This document shows, in pieces, positions 45,850 through 52,884 of a stretch of DNA of 64,000 nt (positions are counted from its first letter, which is position 1; every line of letters begins with the position of its first letter). The DNA is from Prosthecodimorpha staleyi. Its GTDB lineage: Bacteria; Pseudomonadota; Alphaproteobacteria; Rhizobiales; Ancalomicrobiaceae. The notes under the pieces were generated by a model. That model was given only the letters and a program-made list of their open reading frames with translations, had not been told where the DNA came from and did not search any database. Position numbers and translations under genes: made by a program. The DNA is taken from positions 124,001 through 188,000 of the forward strand of contig NZ_JAHHZF010000014.1 in assembly GCF_018729455.1 (NCBI RefSeq), written 5' to 3'.

Positions 45850-46961
45850 GCGGCCCTGCCTCCTGCGAGCGTGACGAGATGACGGGCCACCGCCGCCGTG
45901 GAGGCGCCGTTGCCGAGCGTGGCGAGGAGCGGTCGGATCGCCGCCATCGCGTCCGTCTCCGGCCGGTAGTCCGGGTCCGCGGCGAGCGGCGAGAGCCAGT
46001 CGATCCGGAAGGCGCGCGCCGCAAGCCGGCGCATGGCGGCGATCATCGCGGTCGGGTCGCCGCGTTCGAGCCCGTCGGAGAGCACCACCACCACGGCGCC
46101 GCGGGCGTAGCCGGCAAAGCGGGGGACCGCCAGGAAGGCCTGCAAGGCATCGCCGATGCGCGTGCCGCCGTCCCAGTCGGCGACGAGCCCGGAGGCGAGC
46201 GCCAGCGCCTGCGCGCGGTTCTTCAGCTTCAGGACGCGGGTGACCCGGGTCAGCCGGGTGCCGAAGGTGAAGACCTCGGCGCGCGGCGCGGACTGCACGA
46301 GCGTGTGGGCGAGCGCCAGATTGGCGTCGCTGCGGCTCTTCATGGATCCGGACACGTCGATCAGCATCAGGACTGGCCGCGCCCGCGTCGCCCGCCGCCG
46401 CCGCTTGAGTGTCATCACCTCGCCGTCGGTGCGGATGGCGGCCTTCAGGCTCCGGGCAAGGTCGATCCCCCGGCCGCGCCGCGCCATCCGGAAGCGATAG
46501 CCGCGCCGGCGGGGCAGGGCGGTGGGCAGGTCGCGCGCCAGCCGGGCGAGGACCGCGCCATCGTCGCCCGGACGCAGCTGCCGGACCGCCAGCGCTTCCG
46601 CCTCGATGGCCTCCCGCCCGGTCTCGTTGACCGTCTCGCCGATCAGGATCTCCCGCTCGCCGCCGTCCTCCTGAATCTGCGTCTCCTCGTCCGGCTGCCA
46701 GTCGTCGGCCTCGTCGGGCTCGCCGTAGCCGCCCAGGAAATGCAGATCGAACAGCGCGTCGAAGCGGGCGAATTGGTGCGGATGCGGGGCGAGCGTGGCG
46801 TGCGCGGCCTGGCGCATATGCTCGATCGAGCGCGGCCCGAGCAGGCGGACGGCCTCCAGGAAGGCGATCGTCTGCTCCGGCGCCACGGCGAAGCCGTTCT
46901 GCCTGAGGAGGGTCGGAAAGGCGACGAGAGGGCGGCTCGCGGCCGGCAGCCGGGCGGTCAT
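45846..46961 (-). CDS. VWA-domain protein (CoxE-like)
   Basis: 371 aa. The N-terminal helical region is as in CoxE/YeaH-type proteins; the von Willebrand A domain has the MIDAS motif DVSGSMKSRSD followed by GGTRIGDALQAF and VVVLSDGLERGD. Works with the MoxR ATPase encoded just upstream (4-bp overlap) in inserting or maturing the metal centre of Mo-hydroxylases, as CoxD/CoxE do for CO dehydrogenase. Confidence 0.88.
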   Translation of the reverse strand: MTARLPAASRPLVAFPTLLRQNGFAVAPEQTIAFLEAVRLLGPRSIEHMRQAAHATLAPHPHQFARFDALFDLHFLGGYGEPDEADDWQPDEETQIQEDGGEREILIGETVNETGREAIEAEALAVRQLRPGDDGAVLARLARDLPTALPRRRGYRFRMARRGRGIDLARSLKAAIRTDGEVMTLKRRRRATRARPVLMLIDVSGSMKSRSDANLALAHTLVQSAPRAEVFTFGTRLTRVTRVLKLKNRAQALALASGLVADWDGGTRIGDALQAFLAVPRFAGYARGAVVVVLSDGLERGDPTAMIAAMRRLAARAFRIDWLSPLAADPDYRPETDAMAAIRPLLATLGNGASTAAVARHLVTLAGGRAA

Positions 46962-47842
46962 GACGCGATCGCTCCGATCAGGGCATCGAGCCGCGGCCGC
47001 ATGTGGGCAAGATCCTCCTCGTCCTTCAGTGCCGCCCCGATCGACCGGCGGAACGCGTCCGGCCAGGGCGCGCCGGTGCGGCTGAGCGCGGTGGCGGCCT
47101 CGGCCCAGTCGACCGCCTCGGCGACGCCCGGCGGCTTGGTCAGCGGTTCCTGCCGCAGGATGCCGACCGCATGCACCACCGCCCGCGCGGTCGCCTCGGC
47201 GACGGCGGAGGAGCGCAGCATGATGATCGCGGCCTCGCGGGCCGGATCCGGATAGGCGATATAGTGGTAGATGCAGCGCCGCCGCAGCGCCTCGTGCAGG
47301 TCGCGCGTGCGGTTGGAGGTCAGCACCACCACCGGCCGCTCTGCCGCCCGGAGCGTGCCGCGCTCGGGGATGGAAATCGAGAAGTCGGAGAGGAATTCCA
47401 GGAGGAAGGCCTCGAACTCGTGGTCCGAGCGGTCGATTTCGTCGATCAGCAGCACGGTGGCCCGCGGCCGGCGCAGGACGGCCAGCATCGGCCGCTCGAT
47501 CAGGAAGTCGTCGCGGTAGATGTCCGCGCTCTCGCCCTCGCGCGCCTGCCGGATCGCCAGCATCTGGCGCGGATAGTTCCACTCGTAGAGTGCCGCGCTG
47601 GCGTCGATGCCCTCGAAACACTGCAGCCGGATCAGCTGGCGACCGAGGATGCCGGAGAGCGCCTTGGCGGCCTCGGTCTTGCCGACGCCCGGGGCGCCTT
47701 CCAGCAGCAGCGGCTTGCCCAGCATCAGGGCCAGATAGGCGGCCGTGGCGACCCCGTCGTCGGCCAGGTAATAGGCCGCCCGCAACGCCTCGGCGAGCGC
47801 TTCGGGACTGGTGAGACCGGGGATCGGCGCCGCGATGGCCAT
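46958..47842 (-). CDS. MoxR-family AAA+ ATPase (CoxD-like)
   Basis: 294 aa. Walker A GAPGVGKTE (49-57), Walker B LLIDEID (131-137), sensor 1 LTSNRTRDL, arginine-rich RRRCIYHY. The segment CFEGIDASAALYEWNY is characteristic of the CoxD/NorQ side of the MoxR family. Three bases after the split Mo-subunit, supporting a role in its maturation. Confidence 0.9.
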   Translation of the reverse strand: MAIAAPIPGLTSPEALAEALRAAYYLADDGVATAAYLALMLGKPLLLEGAPGVGKTEAAKALSGILGRQLIRLQCFEGIDASAALYEWNYPRQMLAIRQAREGESADIYRDDFLIERPMLAVLRRPRATVLLIDEIDRSDHEFEAFLLEFLSDFSISIPERGTLRAAERPVVVLTSNRTRDLHEALRRRCIYHYIAYPDPAREAAIIMLRSSAVAEATARAVVHAVGILRQEPLTKPPGVAEAVDWAEAATALSRTGAPWPDAFRRSIGAALKDEEDLAHMRPRLDALIGAIAS

Positions 47843-47845
47843 GGC

Positions 47846-48880
47846 CTAGAGGGCTCCCCCGCGGCGGGTCTGGGGACGCGGGCCGCCATTGGCGCGGATG
47901 CCGCGCAGGATCTTCTCGGGCGTGATCGGCAGGTCATTCACCCGCACCCCAACGGCGTTGTAGACCGCGTTGGCGATCGCCGGCAGCACCGGATTGGCGC
48001 ACATCTCGCCCGGTCCCTTGCCGCCGAAGGGCCCGTCCGGCGCCGGCCGCTCCAGGATCGAGATGTCGTAGGGGGCGATGTCGCCCGGGCCGGGCATGAG
48101 ATACTCGACGAAATCGCGCGGCCCGTGGTCCGTGTTGGGATAGTAGGGCTCGGGCGTTTCGTAGAGGGCGTGGCTGATGCCCATCCAGGCCCCGCCGACG
48201 AGCTGCTGCTCGACCATCTTCGGATTGATCACCCGCCCGAGTTCGTAGGCCGAATTCATGCCGAGCACGGTGACCTCGCCGGTCTCGTCGTCGACCTCGA
48301 CATCGGCGACCAGGCAGGCATGCGCGAAGGCCGTGTTCGGGTTCATCTCGCCGGTGTCGGGATCGACCGACGACAGCGGGATCAGGAAGATGCCGCGCCC
48401 GGCGATGGTCTTGCCCTGCTTGAACTGGGCCGCCTGGGCGGTCGCCTTGACGGTGATCGAGCGTGACGGCGCGCCGCGGACGTGAATGTTGCCGCGGCCG
48501 TCGGTGACCAGGTCGGCGGCATTGACCTCGAGTTCCTCGGCGGCCGCCTCCAGCAGCACCCCGCGCGCCTCGCGGGCGGCGGCGATCACCGCATTGCCCA
48601 TCCGGTGCGTGCCGCGCGAGGCGAAGCTGCCCATGTCGTGCGGACCGGTGTCGCTGTCGGCGGTGTCGACATAGACATCCTCGACCGGCACGCCGAGCGT
48701 CTCGGCGGCCACCTGCCGGGTGACCTGCTTCATGCCCTGACCGAGATCGATCGCCGACAGCGCCACGGTGAACTTGCCGTCGGGATTGGAATGGATCAGT
48801 GCCTGGCTCGGGTCGCCGCCGAGATTCATGCCGATCGGGTAGTTGACGGACGCCATGCCGCGTCCCCGATACTGGGCCAT
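47846..48880 (-). CDS. Mo-hydroxylase large subunit, C-terminal part (split gene)
   Basis: 344 aa corresponding to the second half of xanthine dehydrogenase/CO-dehydrogenase-type molybdopterin subunits: ALSAIDLGQGMKQVTRQVAAETLGVP (Moco-binding GQG), VDTADSDTGPHDMGSFASRGTHRMGNA, and near the end PFGGKGPGEMCANPVLPAIANAV containing the conserved active-site Glu. Starts one base after the stop of the preceding gene, which encodes the first half. Both halves keep their own ATG, so this is a genuine split rather than a simple frameshift. Confidence 0.88.
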   Translation of the reverse strand: MAQYRGRGMASVNYPIGMNLGGDPSQALIHSNPDGKFTVALSAIDLGQGMKQVTRQVAAETLGVPVEDVYVDTADSDTGPHDMGSFASRGTHRMGNAVIAAAREARGVLLEAAAEELEVNAADLVTDGRGNIHVRGAPSRSITVKATAQAAQFKQGKTIAGRGIFLIPLSSVDPDTGEMNPNTAFAHACLVADVEVDDETGEVTVLGMNSAYELGRVINPKMVEQQLVGGAWMGISHALYETPEPYYPNTDHGPRDFVEYLMPGPGDIAPYDISILERPAPDGPFGGKGPGEMCANPVLPAIANAVYNAVGVRVNDLPITPEKILRGIRANGGPRPQTRRGGAL

Positions 48881-48881
48881 G

Positions 48882-50645
48882 TCAGCGCCTCCTGGTGCCG
48901 AAGATCGACGAGAAGCGGTGCGCGCCGTGCTGTGGGGCCGGTGCGGCGGGCGGGGGCGGCGCGGCCGGGGAGGCCGGTGCAGGCGGCTGAGCGGCGGCCG
49001 CCGGCTGGTAGGCCGGGGGCTGGTAGGCCGGCGCGGCCGCCGGTGGCGGCGGCGCGGCGGGCCGGTCCGGTGCGGCGGGACGGTAGGATTCGTATTGCGG
49101 CACCGCGGGCGGCTTGGCGCGGCCTTCGGTCGAGCCTTCCATGATCGGCTGCTTGGAGAGCGGGATGCGCGTGGTTCCGGCCGGCAGCGTGCGCACCGCC
49201 TGGCCCTTGCGCGATTCCGGCCGGCCGATCCTGCCATTCTCGTCGATTGGGGTCGCCGGAATGTCGGCCCGCGCCCCGCCGCCGCCGGTCGTCGAGGACT
49301 GGCGGCGCGCATGATCGGAGAGCGGCCAGCGCGCTTTCTCGGCGGCGACCTGCACGCATTCGATCAGGGCCGTGTTCTTGGCGACGCGCCGGTGGGGCTT
49401 CATGTCGCCGTCCCGGTAGGCGTTGAGGATGCGGAACTCCATCGGGTCCATCCCGCAGGCCTCCGCACCCTTGTCCATGTGGACCTCCAGGGCGAAGTCG
49501 ACCGCCGTGATGCCGAAGCCGCGCATGGCCGTGGACGGGCAGCGGTTGGTGTAGGCGACATAGATGTCCGAGGCGACATTCGGGATCGAGTAGGGGCCCG
49601 GGACATGGGCGGTGCACTTGATCGCCGCGTAGCTCGACAGCCGCGTATAGGCGCCGGCATCGAAATAGCTGCGGATGTGCCGGGCGACGATGCGCCCGTC
49701 GCGCATGATCCCATCCTTGACGTAGATCCGCTCCGCGCCGCGCGGGCTGCCGTAGAGCATCTCCTCCTCGCGGTCGAGCACGTAGCGCACCGGCCGTCCG
49801 GTCAGCATGGCGCCGAGGATCGAGAGCGGCTCGGTCAGGCTGTCGACCTTGCCGCCGAAGCCGCCGCCGACCGTGCCGCCGATGAAATGCAGCCGGTTGG
49901 AATCGAGATTGACGATCTTGGCCGCCGTGCCGAGCGAGAAAAACAGGCCCTGCGCGCAGGAATGCACGACGTAGCGATCGTTCTGCTCCGGGGCCGCGAT
50001 CGAGCCGTTGGTCTCCGTCGGCGCATGCTCGATCGGCGACATCTGGTAGCGGTCCTCGACGATCAGCTCGGCCGCCGCGAAGGCGCGCTCGACATCGCCG
50101 AAGCGGAGCTTCTGGTGGTCGTATTTGTCGTGATATTCGAAATAGTTGCCCGGATAGGTCGGGTTGACCACCGGGGCGCTGGGCTCGAGCGCCGCCTCGA
50201 CATCGAAGACGGCCGGCAAGGGATCGTAGTCGACGCGCACCAGCGCCCGGGCGGCGAGCGCCTGGGCCTCGGTCTCGGCCACGATCGCCACCACCGGCTC
50301 GCCCTTGTAGGCGACCTTGTCGACCGCCAGCGTGGGCTCGTCGTCCTTGCCGAAGTTGATCAGCGACAGGAGCGTGTTCTTGTTGACCGGGACGTCCGCG
50401 CCGCGGATCACCCGCTTGACGCCCGGCGCCCGCTCGGCCTCCGCGACATCGATGCGCCGGATGCGCGCATGGGCATGCGGGCTGCGCACGACCTTTAGAT
50501 GCAGGAGCCCCTCGAAGGCATGATCGTCGAAGAAGGGCGAACGGCCGGTGACATGGCCGAGCATGTCCTGCCGCTGCACGCTCTTGCCGACCACGTTGAG
50601 GTCGTCGTTGCGTTCGTCCCGGAAGAGATCCTTGCGGAATTCCAT
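48882..50645 (-). CDS. Mo-hydroxylase large subunit, N-terminal part with proline-rich tail
   Basis: 587 aa. Residues 1-442 are the N-terminal half of a xanthine dehydrogenase-family molybdopterin subunit (GHVTGRSPFFDD, GGTVGGGFGGKVDSLTEP, STAMRGFGITAVDFALEV). Residues 443-587 are not part of the family: a basic linker and then about 80 residues of Pro/Ala/Gln (PPPAAAPAYQPPAYQP) ending HRFSSIFGTRRR. The family motif at the Mo site is TAMRGFG, not the AYXCSFR loop of form I CO dehydrogenase, so CO is an unlikely substrate. Confidence 0.88.
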   Translation of the reverse strand: MEFRKDLFRDERNDDLNVVGKSVQRQDMLGHVTGRSPFFDDHAFEGLLHLKVVRSPHAHARIRRIDVAEAERAPGVKRVIRGADVPVNKNTLLSLINFGKDDEPTLAVDKVAYKGEPVVAIVAETEAQALAARALVRVDYDPLPAVFDVEAALEPSAPVVNPTYPGNYFEYHDKYDHQKLRFGDVERAFAAAELIVEDRYQMSPIEHAPTETNGSIAAPEQNDRYVVHSCAQGLFFSLGTAAKIVNLDSNRLHFIGGTVGGGFGGKVDSLTEPLSILGAMLTGRPVRYVLDREEEMLYGSPRGAERIYVKDGIMRDGRIVARHIRSYFDAGAYTRLSSYAAIKCTAHVPGPYSIPNVASDIYVAYTNRCPSTAMRGFGITAVDFALEVHMDKGAEACGMDPMEFRILNAYRDGDMKPHRRVAKNTALIECVQVAAEKARWPLSDHARRQSSTTGGGGARADIPATPIDENGRIGRPESRKGQAVRTLPAGTTRIPLSKQPIMEGSTEGRAKPPAVPQYESYRPAAPDRPAAPPPPAAAPAYQPPAYQPAAAAQPPAPASPAAPPPPAAPAPQHGAHRFSSIFGTRRR

Positions 50646-50659
50646 GGCGGATCGCCTCC

Positions 50660-51145
50660 TCAGCTGCGGGCCCGCGCCGGCCCGGAGCGGGCGGCCGCCA
50701 GGATGGCTTCGATGATCGGCTCGTAGCCGGTGCAGCGGCAGATGTTGCCGGCGATCGCCTCGACCACCTCTGCACGCGTGGGGTTCGGGTTGCGGGCCAG
50801 GAGCGCCTTGGCGGCGGTCAGCATGCCGGGCGTGCAGAAGCCGCACTGCGCCGCGAAATGCTCCATGAAGGCGACCTGCAGGGGATGCAGCGTCGGCCCG
50901 TCGGCCATGCCCGACACGGTCTCGATGCTGGCACCGTCGCAGGTGGCGGCCAGGGTCAGGCAGGAGAGCCGCAGCTCGCCGTTGATGATGACCGAACAGG
51001 TGCCGCAGGTGCCTTGGCCGCACCCGTATTTCGGGCCGAACTCGTTGAGACCGCGCCGGAGCACGGTCAGGAGATTGTCGGCCGGGTCCGCAAAGGCGGC
51101 CCGGTCGGAGCCGTTGAGGCGGAACTGGACGGGTATCTTGCGCAT
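50660..51145 (-). CDS. Mo-hydroxylase [2Fe-2S] subunit
   Basis: 161 aa. Plant-type cluster ligands C42, C47, C50 and C62 (GCGQGTCGTC ... SCL), second cluster C101, C104, C136, C138 (CGFCTPGML ... CRC). Passes electrons from the Mo centre to the FAD subunit. Start: ATG giving MRKIPVQFRLNG; an in-frame ATG 15 bases upstream is less likely. Confidence 0.93.
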   Translation of the reverse strand: MRKIPVQFRLNGSDRAAFADPADNLLTVLRRGLNEFGPKYGCGQGTCGTCSVIINGELRLSCLTLAATCDGASIETVSGMADGPTLHPLQVAFMEHFAAQCGFCTPGMLTAAKALLARNPNPTRAEVVEAIAGNICRCTGYEPIIEAILAAARSGPARARS

Positions 51146-51156
51146 CCTCGCCTCCC

Positions 51157-51978
51157 TCAAACCGGTCCCGCGAGGAGCCGTGCCAGATGCACGGGCAGCA
51201 CCTCGCGCCGGTACCAGTCGCTCGCCACCGCATCGGTCGCCGGCGACACGCCTTCGAGCGCCGCATTGCGCGCCGCCGCGATCGCGGCGGCATCGAGCGC
51301 CCGGCCGTCGAGCGCGCGTTCCACGCCGCGCGCCCGGATCGGCGTCGCCGCCATCGCCCCATAGGCGACGCGCGCCTGGCCGATGCGGCCCGTCGAGCCG
51401 GGCAGATGCACGGCGATCGAGAGGATCGAAACGCCCTTCGGTTTGACGCGGCTGACCTTCTTGAAGCGGAAATCCGCCGGACTTTGCGGCCGGGTGAAGT
51501 GCACGGCGACCACGAGGCGCTGCTCGCCGCGCGCCCGGGCGGCCAGGAATTCCTCCATCGGGACTGCGCGCGCCGCGCCGTAGCCGGCGAGCACCATCAC
51601 CTGCGCGTCGAGCGCCAGGAGCGCCACGGTGAAGTCCCCATAGGGGGTCTCGGCGAACAGGTTGCCGCCGACGGTCGCCATGTTGCGGATCGCCGGGCCG
51701 CCGACCGAACGCGCGGCCGGATGCAGGACGGCGAGCTCGCGCTCGGCCAGGACGGCGGCGAGCGTCACGCCCGCCCCGAGCTCGATGCGGCTGCCGGAGG
51801 CTTGGATCTGGCGATAGGCGGGATCGAGAACGCGCACCAGCGTCCCGTCGGTGAGGCGCCCCTCGTTCACGTCGCGCATGACGAGGGTGCCGCCGGAGAT
51901 GAGGCGCGCGCCCCGGTCGGCGGCGAGGATGCCGGCGGCTTCGGCCATGGTGGCGGCGCTGCGCAGGTCGAGCGGCAT
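51157..51978 (-). CDS. Mo-hydroxylase FAD-binding subunit
   Basis: 273 aa CoxM/CutM-type. FAD loops ARLISGGTLV and the conserved IRNMATVGGNLFAETPYGDFTVALLALDA; C-terminal CO-dehydrogenase flavoprotein domain. Start after the SRPBCC gene by one base. Together with the small and split large subunits this makes a complete three-component hydroxylase. Confidence 0.92.
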   Translation of the reverse strand: MPLDLRSAATMAEAAGILAADRGARLISGGTLVMRDVNEGRLTDGTLVRVLDPAYRQIQASGSRIELGAGVTLAAVLAERELAVLHPAARSVGGPAIRNMATVGGNLFAETPYGDFTVALLALDAQVMVLAGYGAARAVPMEEFLAARARGEQRLVVAVHFTRPQSPADFRFKKVSRVKPKGVSILSIAVHLPGSTGRIGQARVAYGAMAATPIRARGVERALDGRALDAAAIAAARNAALEGVSPATDAVASDWYRREVLPVHLARLLAGPV

Positions 51979-51979
51979 C

Positions 51980-52432
51980 TCAAATTCCTCCGGTCGCGAT
52001 TTCGGGCAGCCGTCGTACGGCCTCCATGCCGGCGGCATAGACATTGTCGCCGACCATGCGGGCGAGTTCGTCCTCGCGGCCCGGGGGCGTCGTGAAGCGA
52101 CCCTCCCAGTGCCAGAAGCTGCGGTTGCCGTCGGTCACCGGCAGCAGCCGGATATGGGCGACGTAGTTGAAGAGCGGAATCGGCGTGTCGAGCAGGCAGT
52201 AGCTGTAGGTCATCTCCAGATCGGAAAGCGCCAGCAGCTGTTCGCGCAGTTCGCTGCCGTCGACCAGCGTGAAGCGGCGCACGCAGCCGACCTTGTCGGA
52301 CGGGTGGTGCCGCTCGATGGCGCTCTCCGCCACGATCGGATGGTAGCTATCGTGACCGTTGAAATCGCGCAGGACCGCCCAGAGCCGGTCGACGGGCACA
52401 TCCACGATCGTGCTGCGGACGACTCTCGGCAC
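51980..52432 (-). CDS. SRPBCC-family protein (CoxG/polyketide-cyclase-like), copy 2
   Basis: 150 aa helix-grip fold: STIVDVPVDRLWAVLRDFNGHDSYHP at the start, SDKVGCVRRFTLVDGSELREQLLALSD in the middle. Similar to the next gene over its whole length. CoxG-type proteins aid membrane attachment or maturation of CO dehydrogenase; others bind small hydrophobic ligands. Position in front of the FAD subunit argues for a helper of the hydroxylase. Confidence 0.83.
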   Translation of the reverse strand: MPRVVRSTIVDVPVDRLWAVLRDFNGHDSYHPIVAESAIERHHPSDKVGCVRRFTLVDGSELREQLLALSDLEMTYSYCLLDTPIPLFNYVAHIRLLPVTDGNRSFWHWEGRFTTPPGREDELARMVGDNVYAAGMEAVRRLPEIATGGI

Positions 52433-52435
52433 GGA

Positions 52436-52873
52436 TCAGCCTCCGAAGGCGCGCTTCAGCGCGTCAAAGCCGCCCTGGAACACGCCCCCGCCGATGCCGG
52501 CGACCAGTTCGGCCTCCCGCTCGGGCGCGCAGTCGAAATCGGCCGACCACTCGATGAAGGTGCGGTCCTGGTCGGTGACCGGCGTCAGCCGCAGCGTCGC
52601 CACGTAGTTGGTGAGCGGCATCGGGCTGTCGAGGATCGAATAGGTGCATAGCATGTCGTAGTCGGACAGCCCGAGCAGCTGCTCGCGCAGCCGGTCGCCG
52701 TTGCGGAGCGAGAAGGCGCGGATGCAGCCGACCTTATCGGCCGGTTCGCCATTCTCGATCCGGCTTTCCGCGATCGCCGGATGCCAGTTCGGCAGCCCGT
52801 TGAAGTCGCGCACGCGGGCCCAGACCCGGGCCGCCGGGGCATTGATGACACTGGAGGTATAGACGCGCGCCAT
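52436..52873 (-). CDS. SRPBCC-family protein (CoxG/polyketide-cyclase-like), copy 1
   Basis: 145 aa. SSVINAPAARVWARVRDFNGLPNWHP, ADKVGCIRAFSLRNGDRLREQLLGLSDYDM; the paired gene shows the same blocks, so the two arose by duplication. Three bases separate them and 11 bp separate this one from the flotillin. Confidence 0.83.
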   Translation of the reverse strand: MARVYTSSVINAPAARVWARVRDFNGLPNWHPAIAESRIENGEPADKVGCIRAFSLRNGDRLREQLLGLSDYDMLCTYSILDSPMPLTNYVATLRLTPVTDQDRTFIEWSADFDCAPEREAELVAGIGGGVFQGGFDALKRAFGG

Positions 52874-52884
52874 GGTTCACCCCG

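Noticed and set aside
48880-48884. Frameshift or sequencing error joining the two Mo-subunit halves
   Set aside because: The N-half ends in a long non-family tail and a stop, and the C-half starts with its own ATG; restoring one base would not give a normal family junction.
47846-51978. Form I CO dehydrogenase (coxMSL)
   Set aside because: CoxD/E/G-like neighbours invite this reading, but the AYXCSFR active-site loop is absent and the large subunit is split.
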